DNA from: Brachionus manjavacas
Lineage: Eukaryota; Rotifera; Eurotatoria; Ploima; Brachionidae
Assembly: GCA_019054805.1 (NCBI GenBank)
Contig: JAHQIY010000006.1
Location: 5,642,001 to 5,706,000 of the forward strand
Reading direction: 5' to 3'
Length of the DNA: 64,000 nucleotides
The notes beneath the pieces were generated by a model. It was not told where the DNA came from, did no database searches, and worked only from the letters and a program-made list of their open reading frames with translations. Made by a program: the position numbers and the translations under genes. Positions 37,441 to 48,789 of this stretch are shown in pieces (positions within the stretch are counted from its first letter, which is position 1; each line of letters begins with the position of its first letter).

Positions 37441-38456
37441 ATATCGCTAAGGGTATCGATTGGGACCCGGTCCCGCTAGGAAGCACATAAATCTTTTGAT
37501 TTTATTAAAAAGGGAGAAGAAAAGTCAGAAAAACGTCTTCTGTTTTAAATAAAAAAAGTGAAGCCACATTTTTTCTTTTCGCCCTTGATAGACACTTAGA
37601 ATACACACTCTCTCTTCTTAAAAAAAGTGGATTCATTTAATCTGACTTTTGACGGTAACCCATGTCTTTTTTTTCTTATTGTGCTTACGTAAGTTGTCTT
37701 TAGTTTGATCAAAGTTTCAATTAATCTCAAGCTTTAGCAGAAAAATTTTAATCTTTTTTTAATCATTTATCAAGTCACTAATTTGCCAAAAAAAATTGGC
37801 ACAGTTGAGTTGCAAAATAGCCTCAAAAATGACGCCGTGGTTTTTAAAAAAATTAAGAAAATAAATAGATAATAAAAATGGTTATTTTTTTGACCAAAAT
37901 ATTAAACAGTCACTTCAATAAAAAAAATTGTTAGTTGGAAAATATTTTTTGTCACCCTCCAAAAATTTGAACCCTCTAAAATGAAAAAAGCATAGCAAAA
38001 GTAAATCAATCAAAATATCAATAGAAAAAACAAAGCGCCTTAGAATTTTGTTTCTATAGCTAATAGAGAAATAATTTTTTGTTTGTAAAATTCGAAGCGA
38101 ATTCGACAGCTTTTGTTACCATGACATTTTCCACAGATTTTTGATTTCTAATTTTTAATTTACCAAGACTAATGTTTGATCAAAAATCAAGAATATTCAA
38201 GTGCTTTTTTTTGACATATTAATGATGGCCGAGGCGAAACAAATGCATTAATTTTCAATCAAGAATAGCCAAGCTTTTTTTTCTGTCAGGACCCAAAATT
38301 AGTAACACTTTTAAAATTTTTTTTGTTTCCTAAACTATTACATGATTTTCAGGAACAGGCATCGAATATTTAATAAAAAATTAAGCAGTTTTAAAAATTT
38401 ATAATTAATCAAAGAATACAAATAAGTCACAAAAAAGTCATTAGAAAAAAAAAAAG

Positions 38457-39242
38457 CTAGTTACAAATTTTACGAATCAGTCTCTTTTCATTCTTGGCAC
38501 GAATTGTTCTTCGTCGCTCATTTCTCTTCATTTTTTCTATAATGTTATTCGAATTGACAAAAGTATACTTGTATCCATCCACATCGGCATACTCTTCATC
38601 AATATCATCGTCTGTGTCCAGAACATTATTGCACAAATTCATTCTCAGCTCCTCATAGGCCTTTTTCAGCCGATACTTTACCAAATAAAAAAACCTCCTA
38701 CCATATTGTTTGTAGTCACCTTCCAAATGTTGAGACTCTTTCTGCAGCTTGGTCAAATAAAAGTTTATATTCGACAAAAAACTGATTGCAGGGTTGGATT
38801 TTTGCAGATGAAATTGGACTTTTTGGTCAAATGGTTTTTCTCTGGTGCGCACAAAATTTCTTTCCTGGCCTATGGCCGAAATTCTGCTGGCCACATTTTT
38901 GTTCAGTCGGTGTACAAAAGTCGGGTTTTTGAGGCTTATCTTAAGGCTGTCCTTGGGCTCTAGGGTTCTGTTTACCTTCAAGTGCTTTATGATGGAGTTG
39001 TTCAAGCGGTAGACCTTGATGCGCGGTCTTGGAAGCGGGGCCGGCTTGGCCAGGCGCCGCGAGTTCTCCACCCGGCTCAAGTAGTGGGGCCGCATTCCAG
39101 ACTGATTGATTGAGTGATTGAACGCGCTAAGCTGCTTTGTCTCGATCGCTCTATCATTGCTGTATTTGTATAAGAAATTGGTGTAATTTACGCAATAGAT
39201 AACATCGATAAGAAACAAGGCGGCAAGACATTTACTTATCAT
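38457..39242 (-). CDS. Unknown secreted basic protein
   Basis: A single-exon frame of 261 aa starts with MISKCLAALFLIDVIYC, a plausible signal peptide with cleavage near residues 17-20. The mature part is basic and Asn-rich with several N-glycosylation sites (NYT, NHS, NQS, NNS, NRT). It has few cysteines, a predicted helical middle (KYRLKKAYEELRMNL), an acidic patch (DTDDDIDEEYADVD) and a basic C-terminus (RNERRRTIRAKNEKRLIRK). Codons in 38980-39160 are noticeably more GC-rich than the rest of the window. No domain is recognised. Dibasic sites exist but no repeated peptide units, so a neuropeptide precursor is not supported. It lies head-to-head with the gene starting at 39645, about 400 bp apart. 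Confidence 0.6.
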   Translation of the reverse strand: MISKCLAALFLIDVIYCVNYTNFLYKYSNDRAIETKQLSAFNHSINQSGMRPHYLSRVENSRRLAKPAPLPRPRIKVYRLNNSIIKHLKVNRTLEPKDSLKISLKNPTFVHRLNKNVASRISAIGQERNFVRTREKPFDQKVQFHLQKSNPAISFLSNINFYLTKLQKESQHLEGDYKQYGRRFFYLVKYRLKKAYEELRMNLCNNVLDTDDDIDEEYADVDGYKYTFVNSNNIIEKMKRNERRRTIRAKNEKRLIRKICN

Positions 39243-39644
39243 TTTCTGAAATTTTTCGACTAAGATAAAATAAAAATAAAATTAAAGTTATTTTATAGCC
39301 GATAATAGTTAGTTAGACTTAAAGTTCAAGAGGTTATAAATTTTTCAAGCTAATAGTGTTTTGGTAAAGATGTAATATGAGCCAAGTCATGCGTGCCAAA
39401 TTCAAAACAATAATAAAAACATATTTTATTTATGATAAAACTTTATGAAAACAAAATCCGATAAAAAATAATAATTTCTAAGGCTTTGCTATTTGCTGAA
39501 TTGTTTCTTTTTTTTTTTTTTACTTAAATATGAGAAATATTTCCGTGAACAAGTGTTTGAGAAATTAAATAAATGACTCGGAATTAATCTCATTAAGATG
39601 TTTTTATATTTTTTTGTTCTAGTAGTTTATTTTTAGAAGATTAA

Positions 39645-40086
39645 ATGTCTCAAACAGATAAACTCAAACTGGCCAGATGGCGGCAAGTCAGCAAAAATCC
39701 GGTACAAAATTAATTTTTTATTTGTTTTTTAATCAAAAAAAGACAAATCCAACTGTTTATTTTTTTAATTTTTTTTTGATCACCAGGAATTCGAAGATCC
39801 GACCGATCCGTTCCTGTCAAATAGGCGAAGATACAAAGTGGAGCTGAATCGCTACTTGAGCAATGTAAATCTCAACTACATGCCTCCGATGCCCAGGCCA
39901 GTCTACAAAAATTCCAGCCAAATTCGCCTCAGCACCAACCGAGAAACAGATATCAGGAACAATATTTTCAGGAATCACTCGAACAGGAATTTGTCCGATA
40001 ATAAAAATTCATTATCGTTGACTAATTCGACTAATTTAAATCAATTGAATGTCACACAATCGGTGAATTTTAGTGAAAAAAATTAG
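39645..40086 (+). CDS. Small two-exon gene of unknown function
   Basis: Exon 1 (39645-39701) begins ATGTCTCAAACAG and encodes 19 residues ending VSKNP. A GT-AG intron (39702-39786) follows. Exon 2 (39787-40086) encodes EFEDPTDPFLSNRRRYKVELNRYLS and runs to a TAG stop, giving 118 aa. AATAAA at 40102-40107, 16 bp after the stop, supports a real 3' end. The N-terminal two thirds have mixed composition with conserved-looking motifs (NLNYMPPMPRPVYKN); the C-terminus is Asn/Ser-rich and probably disordered. I do not recognise the family. It shares a promoter region of about 400 bp with the divergent secreted-protein gene ending at 39242. Confidence 0.6.
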
Positions 40087-41748
40087 AACTGCCAAATACA
40101 CAATAAAATTTTAGTTTAATTGAATTTTTTCAATTTTTGCTTATCAAATATTGATTTCGCTATTTTATCCTATAAAAGCTTTCTATGTGACTAAGATAAT
40201 TGCTTTAAGTCATCAAGCCATTCGATAGGGATTTTGAATATTGAATTTTTGAATTGTCCGAGACAGAACGTGATCACTTTTCCACCTGGAGCTCAATTTT
40301 ATTTTTTACAATTTTTTGTTTTATTTAATTCATAGATAAAAAAATTTTGTCAAATTTTTGTTTCCTAATAATGGTCATACATTGTCTTAAAAAATTGCAC
40401 TATCAATTAAAATAAAAAGAGAGGCCTCTTTATGCATCTAAAAATAAACAAATTTATTTTATCTTGATAACATTTTTTAAATCAAATCAAATAGAAGCCA
40501 AATTGATCTAATTAATTTACTGCAGATCAAAATTTTACAATTAGCTTTTAAATTTTTATTATTTAAAAACAAAGTTTTTTCTTCATTCAATTTAAAAATA
40601 ATTTAACACAGACTGGCCAAAATTTTGACCCAATGGTCTTATAATTTACCTAATTTGTTTTGGAATAAACTCTACTTTAAAAAATTGATCTGCCATTTTT
40701 TTTCGATCATAAAATTTACCTAGAAATAAAGCTTATTGTTTGTTATTTTTATGATTAAGAAAAATGATCATATTAAACACAGGCACTTTGGTCTTCAAGG
40801 TTCTTGACAAAATCTTTCATACACGATAAAATATGGGTAAAACAAAAGATTAATTATTATTATTATTATTTTATTAATAAATTTTATTAATATTATTATT
40901 TTAATATAGGATTAATTCAAATCTATTATTTTCAATTTTTTTATTCTACTAAGAGATAAATTTTCAGACCACATTATTATTTAGGTAAAATTTTTTGTTT
41001 GTTCATAACTTAAAAGTTTATAAGGATAAAAGATTTTATCAATTGGAATTTTTTTCATTTAAAATTAAATTTGTAAGATTTACGTTGCTGTTTTTCAAAA
41101 AAAAATTAAATTTCATCATTTTTTTGTTTTCTATTTTTCCGTAATTTTTAATAGAATAAATAAAAAAATTTCGATTATCGAGATTTTTTAGACGATATTT
41201 TCATGAACGTTGAATCTTTAAACCTCAATAAAAAAGGTTTTACGAAATTCGCTACAAAAGAACAAAAAATAATTAAAAATCTAATATATTTTTTCTAAAA
41301 GTCCAAAACTAGTTTTGTTGATGTCGCATAGTGCGGCATTCTTTTTTTTTTATTATTAATAATAATAATATGAGCTACAATAGGCATTAGCCTGTAGAGC
41401 AAGACTAAGAGTCTCAAAATGGTAGCTAAAACGAGTTACAAAACATAAGATAAATAAACTAAAAATAAGTTTTGTTTGATTGTAGTTGATCTGATGCTAA
41501 AAAATTATGCAGTTTCTTTTAAAATTCTATTCTTATCAATTAAACAGGAGTGATTTGATACAAGGATATTACCATATATTAAGTTGTTGGGTTTCATCCG
41601 GATTTTTAAGAAGTTAAAGAGCTTGTAAGGTAGCTTTCACCGAGACTTGGTTCAAAAATTTATTATTTATAATAGGAATTATTGAAATTAAGTAGATTTT
41701 GGAATTAAGAGCATGATTAACCATGTCTTTACTTCATTCTAAAAAAAA
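40087..41748. other. AT-rich intergenic DNA with one hairpin/TAA tail
   Basis: No gene is recognised. At 41352-41395 a TAA/ATT microsatellite adjoins CTACA-AT-AGGC-ATTA-GCCT-G-TAG, a hairpin read on the minus strand as preceding the repeat. This is the same arrangement as the other LINE-like 3' ends in the window. Confidence 0.45.
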
Positions 41749-42440
41749 GACTTATATTTTATAATGATATCAAATAATATTATTCTGATACCTAAAATAA
41801 AATAAAAATGATATCAAAAATTGACAATTGATAGAAGTGTTAATCTTTTTTTATCTTAAAAAATGTCCTAACGCATCCAAAGGCAAAAGATGTTCCACTT
41901 GGTGAAAATCGTAAAAAGGGAAGACCGGCTAAGAATAAGAATAAGATAGGCTTTACATGTTCAACCAGTTGAAACACAGAACAATTTGGAAGTAGAAGAC
42001 GATGAAGATGAAGATTCGTTTATCATCGAATTCGATGAGGAAGAAGACTCAATCATGACAATTAACAATCAAGAAACAATCGATACTTTGATTATTCAAG
42101 CCGAGCCTATCTCTATAAGCAACGCAGACAATTAAATATTGACTCAATTGGAACATCAAAATATAGTACAAGAAACGAATGTTGATAAAAGTACAACAGC
42201 CAAAAGACCAAGAGGTAGACCATCAAAAAATAAAGCAACTGCTAACAAAAAACCTAGAACATAAATTTTTTTTCTTAAATATTTTCTTTTTCTTTTAAAA
42301 CTCTTTGATATCATTATAATTTTTTAGGTATCATTTAAAATAAATTAGTTATCAATAAAAATATACTAAAATAAATCGATTTGATATCACCTAATTTTGA
42401 TACCATAATTTTTTTTTTGATATCACGTAAAATACATGCC
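41749..42440. mobile_element. Degraded DNA transposon with AT-hook-like transposase tail
   Basis: Both ends carry inverted copies of a block with repeated GATATCA words (left 41755-41820, right 42365-42435 read in reverse), together with TATTTTA and GATACC or GGTATC. Additional GATATC and GATACC words lie inside each end. Between them, plus-strand 41875-42264 encodes the C-terminal tail of a DNA-binding protein: GENRKKGRPAKNKNK, an acidic stretch VEDDEDEDSFIIEFDEEEDS, and a terminal KRPRGRPSKNKATANKKPRT. A frame change after the first part and an internal TAA break it. Paired GRP motifs are AT-hooks, as found at the ends of some MULE-type transposases. The superfamily is only a suggestion. 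Confidence 0.55.
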
Positions 42441-44355
42441 TTAAAATAATACAATATTTTTGGAGGGTCCAAAAACCCCTCTTGGGATTTAAAGTATACT
42501 TTTTTTTACATGAAAATAAAAATATTTTGTAATCAAAATTTATTAATTAAAGCATAATAAATGATTAAATTTATTGAGCAATAAGCAAAAAAAGTAGCAA
42601 TAGAGTGTTCAGGAATATTTTTTGAAATTTTACGAACGTTTTAAAAATTAAAAACTATTTTAGGACATTAACAAAATTTTTTTCTTAAGAATTTTGTGAA
42701 ATTTTATAATGTATCATAACCTAGCATTAGATTATTCATCAAAAAAAGAAATTTATTTAGAGGACAAAATATTCAACTAATAATTATTTTATAATAAAAA
42801 AACTCTACAATTATTTCTTTTACTATTTATTATTTTTATTATTTATTCATAAAATTAAGCCAGACTGGGCGATGTTAAAAATAAAATAAAATACAAAGGA
42901 GTTTTGTATTGTTAGTTTCCTTTTTTTAATTTTCAATTATGTTTAAGAAATAAAAATATAAAAATAAATTTTTACATAACTACCACAAAAGTTTTAATTT
43001 TAGATTAAATATTCAAATATTGAGATTAACAAAAAATTAACCTTTTTAAAAGTCGTATGTAAGTATTTTTTTTTCTTTAAATTTTGTTCAATTTATTAAA
43101 TTATTTAATTTGCAATTTATCCTCCAAGTAAATTATTAAAACAATTACATTGTTTTTTTTTATTAACATGGCAAATAAAAAAACTTACATACAAAATTTT
43201 AAAAAATACTTTTTAAAATCTTAATTTCTTTATAAATGTAAATAAATATTAATATTTTTTATTAAAAAATAAAACCAAAGAAGCAGTAATAGATTTTAAA
43301 GTGACCGGAGTGCCGAAATTCAATTGGAATCGCATCATCCAAAAATTTTTGAAATATAAAATATTAATTTCCGTCACCAACATAATTATCACCCACGAAT
43401 TCCCTTCGATTTCATCTCTTAGCAAAATAAGTCAAAACAAAAAACTATTCTTTTTAATTTAAATTTTTAAAAATATGAAATAATTGTTCTTTTATTCTAA
43501 AATATATTTGAAATATAAATTTTTAACATAAATGTAAATTTTCTATTTTATAAGTTATAAATAATTTTTTATTATTTTAACGTAACATTTGTATCAATAA
43601 AAAATAATTAATTTGGAATAAGTTGTTATAGAAAATTTGTTTTTTATCGTCACCTTGGTACTAAATCATAAAATTGTAGCTAAAATTTGACTCTAGATGA
43701 TAATAGAATTTTCAGATGATCAACAAGATTCAAAATCTATTGATCTATTAAATAATATGATGGTATCTAAAATTTAACAAACCATTGAGTAAATCAGTAG
43801 TGTGTGTGCAACAGTTTGAATTATTTCCAAAAATAATTTAAAGCTTTTTCCATTGTTGCGTAATCAAAACGTAAAAAGAAGATGCGAAAAATTCAAAATA
43901 AATAATCTAATAAATTTTATTTTAAATTGTTTATTCTATTCACAAATATATGTTTCTTTTAAAAAAAATAACAATTTATTATCTAAAACCATATAAAGAT
44001 TTTATTTTAGATTGCAAAAATAATTTGATAATGATACAATATCAGGAAAAGTTTTTAAAAAAATTTCAGTTTCTAAATAAGTTTTGAAGATAAATTATTG
44101 TCTTTTCTGGTCATAAAAATGTGACAGCCGGTGACATAAAAAGAATATCCAAAAATTATAAATAATGCATTTTAATTCTGTATTTTTATTTAAATATTTA
44201 TAGCTAATATCAATTATTTGATTTTTTTGTGAGAGATGGCATCAAAGCCTATAATCAATACTGTAAGTTTTTTTATTTTTATTGATACTAAACTATTTTT
44301 AAATAAATAAAGAATAAAATTTGAAATAAAATACTGAAAATAATTATTAAACTTT
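42441..44355. other. AT-rich intergenic DNA
   Basis: No gene is recognised. A slightly GC-richer patch at 43300-43430 has no readable protein. The last part is downstream of the TCAF gene. Confidence 0.5.
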
Positions 44356-46593
44356 TTATAATTTGGCAAAAAACTTGCTCGCATCTTTTTCTTCTGGGAC
44401 ACACCAGAATTCTAATTCAGCTAATTGCTCATCAACTTTGCTACTTACAGGCACGCCAAACATCTCAAAATGAGGCTTTATATTTCGGGAAATAATTTTC
44501 GAATATCTGACAACCCATTGATCTATTTTATCTTGCTCTGATTTTGGTAAATTGGTGTGCTGTTCAATATCCAACTCATAATTTTCCATAAAAGTATACA
44601 TTGCTTCCCAACCAAAATATTTGATCAGTTGTGCAAAAAGCATCAGTGCCATTCCGCAGTTATTCTTAAAATCATCAAATGAAGGCTCTTTAGAAAAGTA
44701 TTCTTTAAAGCAGCCCATTTGACTCCGGGGCCATATTTGATCCAATATGTCCTGACCGATTACCTTGTAAGTCGCATGAAGTGAGAAAATATTCACTGTC
44801 ACCTCTACAGTTCCCTCAAAAGTCCACTGATTTCTTTGCATATTATGACCTTTTTTGACAAATTTTAATCTTAATCACATTTGAATTTTTTTACCTAATT
44901 CATGAAATAAGCCCCAATTTCCATTTTTGGACAATTTTTCCAAATCGAAAATGCATTCATCATGTTTTTTCTGGCAGCAATCAAGATGTGTAACAATTGG
45001 ATAGCCTGAGTGCATATAACCTGCAGATGGCTGCCTATCATTTACAACTCTTTCGCGTCTAAAGTCTCTTACATTTGTTCCTCTACATTGATGATGAGTA
45101 GCCACAACTGTATCCCAAAATTTGACTATATCACTTGGATCTTCAATATGTCTAATACAGCAAGATGGTGTAGTAAAAATTATATTCTCTCCAGCAAGTT
45201 CAGCCCTATTAACTTTTAAAAAAAAATAATTATAGAATTAAAGTCTATTTTTACCATAATCCTGGAGCATTTTTTCTTTCTTGCCAATTTTTTATTGTCT
45301 CAGTCTTAGTCAAATCAAAATATGGTGACTCGACTACATTGCTTAAATTCACTCTAATGGATGCAGGACGAGAGTTCTCAAAATAAATCAGTCCTCCAAA
45401 TGGCGAAGAAAAAGTCAAGTCATTGGTAAGATTATTGGTCAAAGTCACACAAGGCCATCTGGTCAAAAAATCGCAATTTTCCAAATTGTCTGAATGAGCA
45501 CCTATTCTTATCAACCAGCCATTCACATTCCCGTCAATTTTTGCCTTCAGAGTTACACCTGCTGGCAAATAGTACCCAGTTGAAACCCACTCATTAAATT
45601 TGCTTTCAATCTCCAAATCAATATTTTCCAACAATTCAGGCATTTCTTCAAAATCACCTGGAAAATCTTCGACACCAGGTGCTTTTTGTTCTCCAATACA
45701 AATCAAACATTTTCCTATTAAGTTAACAGTCGTCTTTTCTTCAGGTTTTTTTATAGGTTTATTCAAACATGGAACAATCATAGGTGCATTTTCTTTAATC
45801 AATTTTTGAAAATTACAAATTTTTTCCTTATCAAGAACACATTCCTTGACAACAGTGTCAATTCCTTTTTCAATTGTGCTACAATATTTAAGCAATTTTA
45901 GAGGATTTTGTGTCACTCGGTCAAAAGCGTAATCAAAATGCGAATGCTTGGCCCTATTTTGACAAACGTTTACCTCATTAGGTAAATTTAAAGTCTCTGT
46001 TGTAAATATAATTCCAGTATGTTCTTTTAAGAAACAGAACATTTTCATATCGTTGAGGGTTTTGTTCGGATTTAGCTGTAAATAGCCCCACGGTGTTGAG
46101 GAACAAATTAACCCGCCTTTAATTAATAGGTTTTTTTAATAAATGTTTAGTAATTTTTTTTATTTTTAATTAAAAATCTACCTCCTATTCTAAGCCAGTT
46201 TAGAAGATTTTTTTCATCAGTTTCTGTAGGATTGAAGTCTTGATTCCACATGATTAATTTATATTCTTTAAAAGGTCGAGATCTACGAGCAGCGTCTTTA
46301 AAATTGACAATATCAGCGGAGTTGATATCTTCGCCTGTAAGCCATAATTTCAAATTTCTATTAAATTTATTTTTCAATTCTGATTTATCTTGATAAAGCC
46401 AGTTTAAGTAGCAATCATGAGCAGTGACCAAAATTCGGCCTTTGCGCAACTGAGCAGCAGCAATAAAGACTTCGCCTGGATTTTCTCCGGTCAAAACTGC
46501 CTGCGATTCACCTGTCACGACAATACTGCCTGGGTAATTAGGTGTTGGAATTTTTTCCAAATTTTCTAAAATTTCTCTGTCAAAATATCGCAT
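44356..46593 (-). CDS. TCAF: TCAF-family protein with intact peptidase M60 active site
   Basis: Four exons on the minus strand: 46593-46182, 46116-45255, 45205-44895, 44849-44356, encoding 692 aa in consistent phase. The N-terminal part matches the TRPM8-channel-associated-factor family (GSIVVTGESQAVLTG, RKGRILVTAHDCYL, then GGGLICSSTPWGY). The middle matches too (WVSTGYYLPAGVTLKAKI, GGLIYFENS, APGLWAELAGENIIFTTPS). The C-terminal M60 domain has SAGYMHSGYPIV and GLFHELGHNMQRNQWTFEG. HELGH occupies residues 526-530, with the third ligand candidate E540, so the full HExxH..E zinc site is present. The motif is encoded across an intron (44850-44894) and is intact after splicing. Vertebrate TCAF1 has lost the second His. 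The protein is shorter than the roughly 920-aa vertebrate forms, with one N-terminal repeat rather than two. No signal peptide is evident. Confidence 0.9.
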
Positions 46594-48789
46594 TTTGGTT
46601 TAGAAAATAAAATTGAAAAATATCTTTTAGAAATTTTATTATAATTTAAAAATGTTGAATTCATACTTAATTTGAATATCAATTTATTTATTTCTGAGAA
46701 AGATGACTTGTCAGATAATTTTGAATACAAAGGAAATTTAAATTGCAGGTATTATTTTTCATCGAAAACAACTAGTTTTTCTCATCTATTGAGAAATTTT
46801 ATTCAAAGATGAACATATTTTTATAACTATGATGGCAATTTTTAAAAAAGAATTTTATTAAAACTTTACTAAAAAACATGAATAAAGTAAAAATATTTGA
46901 CAAAAATATCTAAAAAATATTTTTTTATCGCTACACATATTTGAATTTTAAATATCAATTATTATTGCAGACCTGATCAATTTTTTTTTTAAATTATCTT
47001 AACCAAATATAGAGAATAATTAACTAAAATTTTAAATATTATACTACATAATCTTATCAGTTTCTCTTATTTCTGTAATTTTCCTTTTATTGCGTAATGT
47101 GCTACCATGGGCGATCTCCTAGTAGACCGCCTACGCAAGCTTGCTTGCCGTAGCTTATTATTATTATTAATATAATAGCTATGTAAAACAAAAAATATCC
47201 ACCTTAAGATCAAAAGTAATCCAAAGATATGAATATTATTTTTTTACATTTTTTCAAATTATTTCATTTAAAATTTTAAAACAAAGTAATGAATGCGTTT
47301 TTTTACCTTATTAATTTACAAAAGAAAATTTAAAGAAATTTCAAATACCATGTAAAAAATAGTTAGCAAAATAATTAAAATACTAATTCAAAATTTCGTG
47401 CAATTTGGCATATTATTCCTTTTTGTACTCAAAATTTTTATAAAATTTAATATTGAAAAAAAGAGTAACATATATTAAAATGCAAAAAAGTTTCTAGTAA
47501 TTTTAAAAATTCAGATAAAATCATTTGAGTGTTAAAAATATTAATAATAAGGTAAATTCTAAATCATTAGTGTCATATCAGATATCGTATATTCAGAGCA
47601 TATTTTAATGAAGAAAATACAATTACAAATTCTAATTAAAAATTTATATAAAAATTTCTTTAATTTAATTCCAGTTTTTCTTAGAAAATAAGCAAAATGA
47701 ATTTAGAAAACAATGATTGTTTACTACCTGGAAAACAGTAATTTTCTGTTGAGATGAATTTAAAAATTTCTTATTGTTAATTATAATTTATATTCAATGA
47801 TAATTATTTTGAAGAGATGGTGAATCAAAAAAACGCCAAAAAAAGTGCATTTATTGATCTTGCTTTGCCGAATTGAATGGTTAAATAAAGATGCAAGATG
47901 CTTTATTTCCAAATAGCTTCAAAAAAACAAAATCAAGCAGTAAAAGTAGTCGAAACTTTCATTCTAGAAATATTCGTTATATATTGTTTTTGAAAAGACA
48001 TTCAACTCTAACTAATTATTTTGTAAATAAATGAATCATATAAAAAAAAAAACAAAAAATTGTAATCTTCAATTAATTTAGAAAACAAAAATGGACTATT
48101 CAAACAGAATTCAAGGGTTAATTCAAGGATACATACTACCATATACTTTAAATTTGTACTTTTTATTCTATTACTACATATATATGGTTTAATTTTTTGT
48201 ATTTTGAATTACAAAATGTATCCACTGTTGAAATAACATTGCAAAAGTGCGATGTTACAAATATTTTTTCTATTTCAAATAAAAAAATAATTTTAAGTGA
48301 TTTTAGCAAGCATTTTGATATTTTAAATTAAACTTTTTGGTGAAATAGAACGAGTTTAATATTTTTTTGAAAAACTGAAAAAAAAATTATTTGAAAATTC
48401 TTTATGGCTCATTTTTTTAGTTATTTGATTTAAGATTTTAAAAATATTGAAAATTGATTTATTTTTATAAAAAATTCATTAATGATTTAATTATCAATCA
48501 TTCAACTCCATGGTCAAATTTATATTTTTTAATTATATTTTAAAGCTTAAAAAAGAATTTTCATTTTTTTTTTGAATTTTTCAAATAAATACTAAACTCG
48601 TTCTATTTCACAAAAAAATTAAACCATATATTTATTTAAATATATTTTTATTATCGAAAAATAAGAAATAATGGGATGGCCTAATGAAAGACCTGGAATT
48701 TGCGTTGACGTGGTGAAATGTCACAAATTTACAGAAAATTGCAGTAAATGGAGACTATTAATTAAAAACTTAATTTGATACTAAATGAT
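46594..48789. other. AT-rich intergenic DNA
   Basis: The stretch contains the 5' flank of the TCAF gene and the repeat at 47101-47176, listed separately. Nothing else is recognised. Confidence 0.5.
47101..47176 (+). repeat. TAA-tailed repeat with a 5S-rRNA-like box, copy 2
   Basis: GCTACCATGGGCGATCTCCTAGTAGACCGCCTACGCAAGC is followed by TTGCTTGCCGTAGC and a TTA/TAA microsatellite. It is the reverse-oriented homologue of 30640-30731, matching at roughly four of five positions over about 37 bp. Confidence 0.45.

Larger units (their letters stand above)
24084..38456. other. Gene desert of about 14 kb with scattered retroelement tails
   Basis: I see no exon with recognisable protein content on either strand. 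The one open frame above 60 codons (28954-29136) is low complexity. The identifiable items are retroelement-like ends at 25403-25440, 27410-27480, 30640-30731 and 37037-37440, described separately. The rest is AT-rich DNA without tRNA-like or other structured genes that I could see. It lies upstream of the Ig gene and downstream of the gene ending at 38457. Confidence 0.5.

Noticed and set aside
38706..38963. Plus-strand frame inside the secreted-protein gene
   Set aside because: The minus-strand frame is longer and has a signal peptide and a sensible composition; this one is its shadow.
43300..43430. Slightly GC-richer patch as a possible exon
   Set aside because: No frame gives a recognisable protein and there are no matching splice partners.
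45600..45809. Plus-strand frame inside the TCAF gene
   Set aside because: The opposite strand encodes clearly homologous TCAF sequence; antisense shadow.
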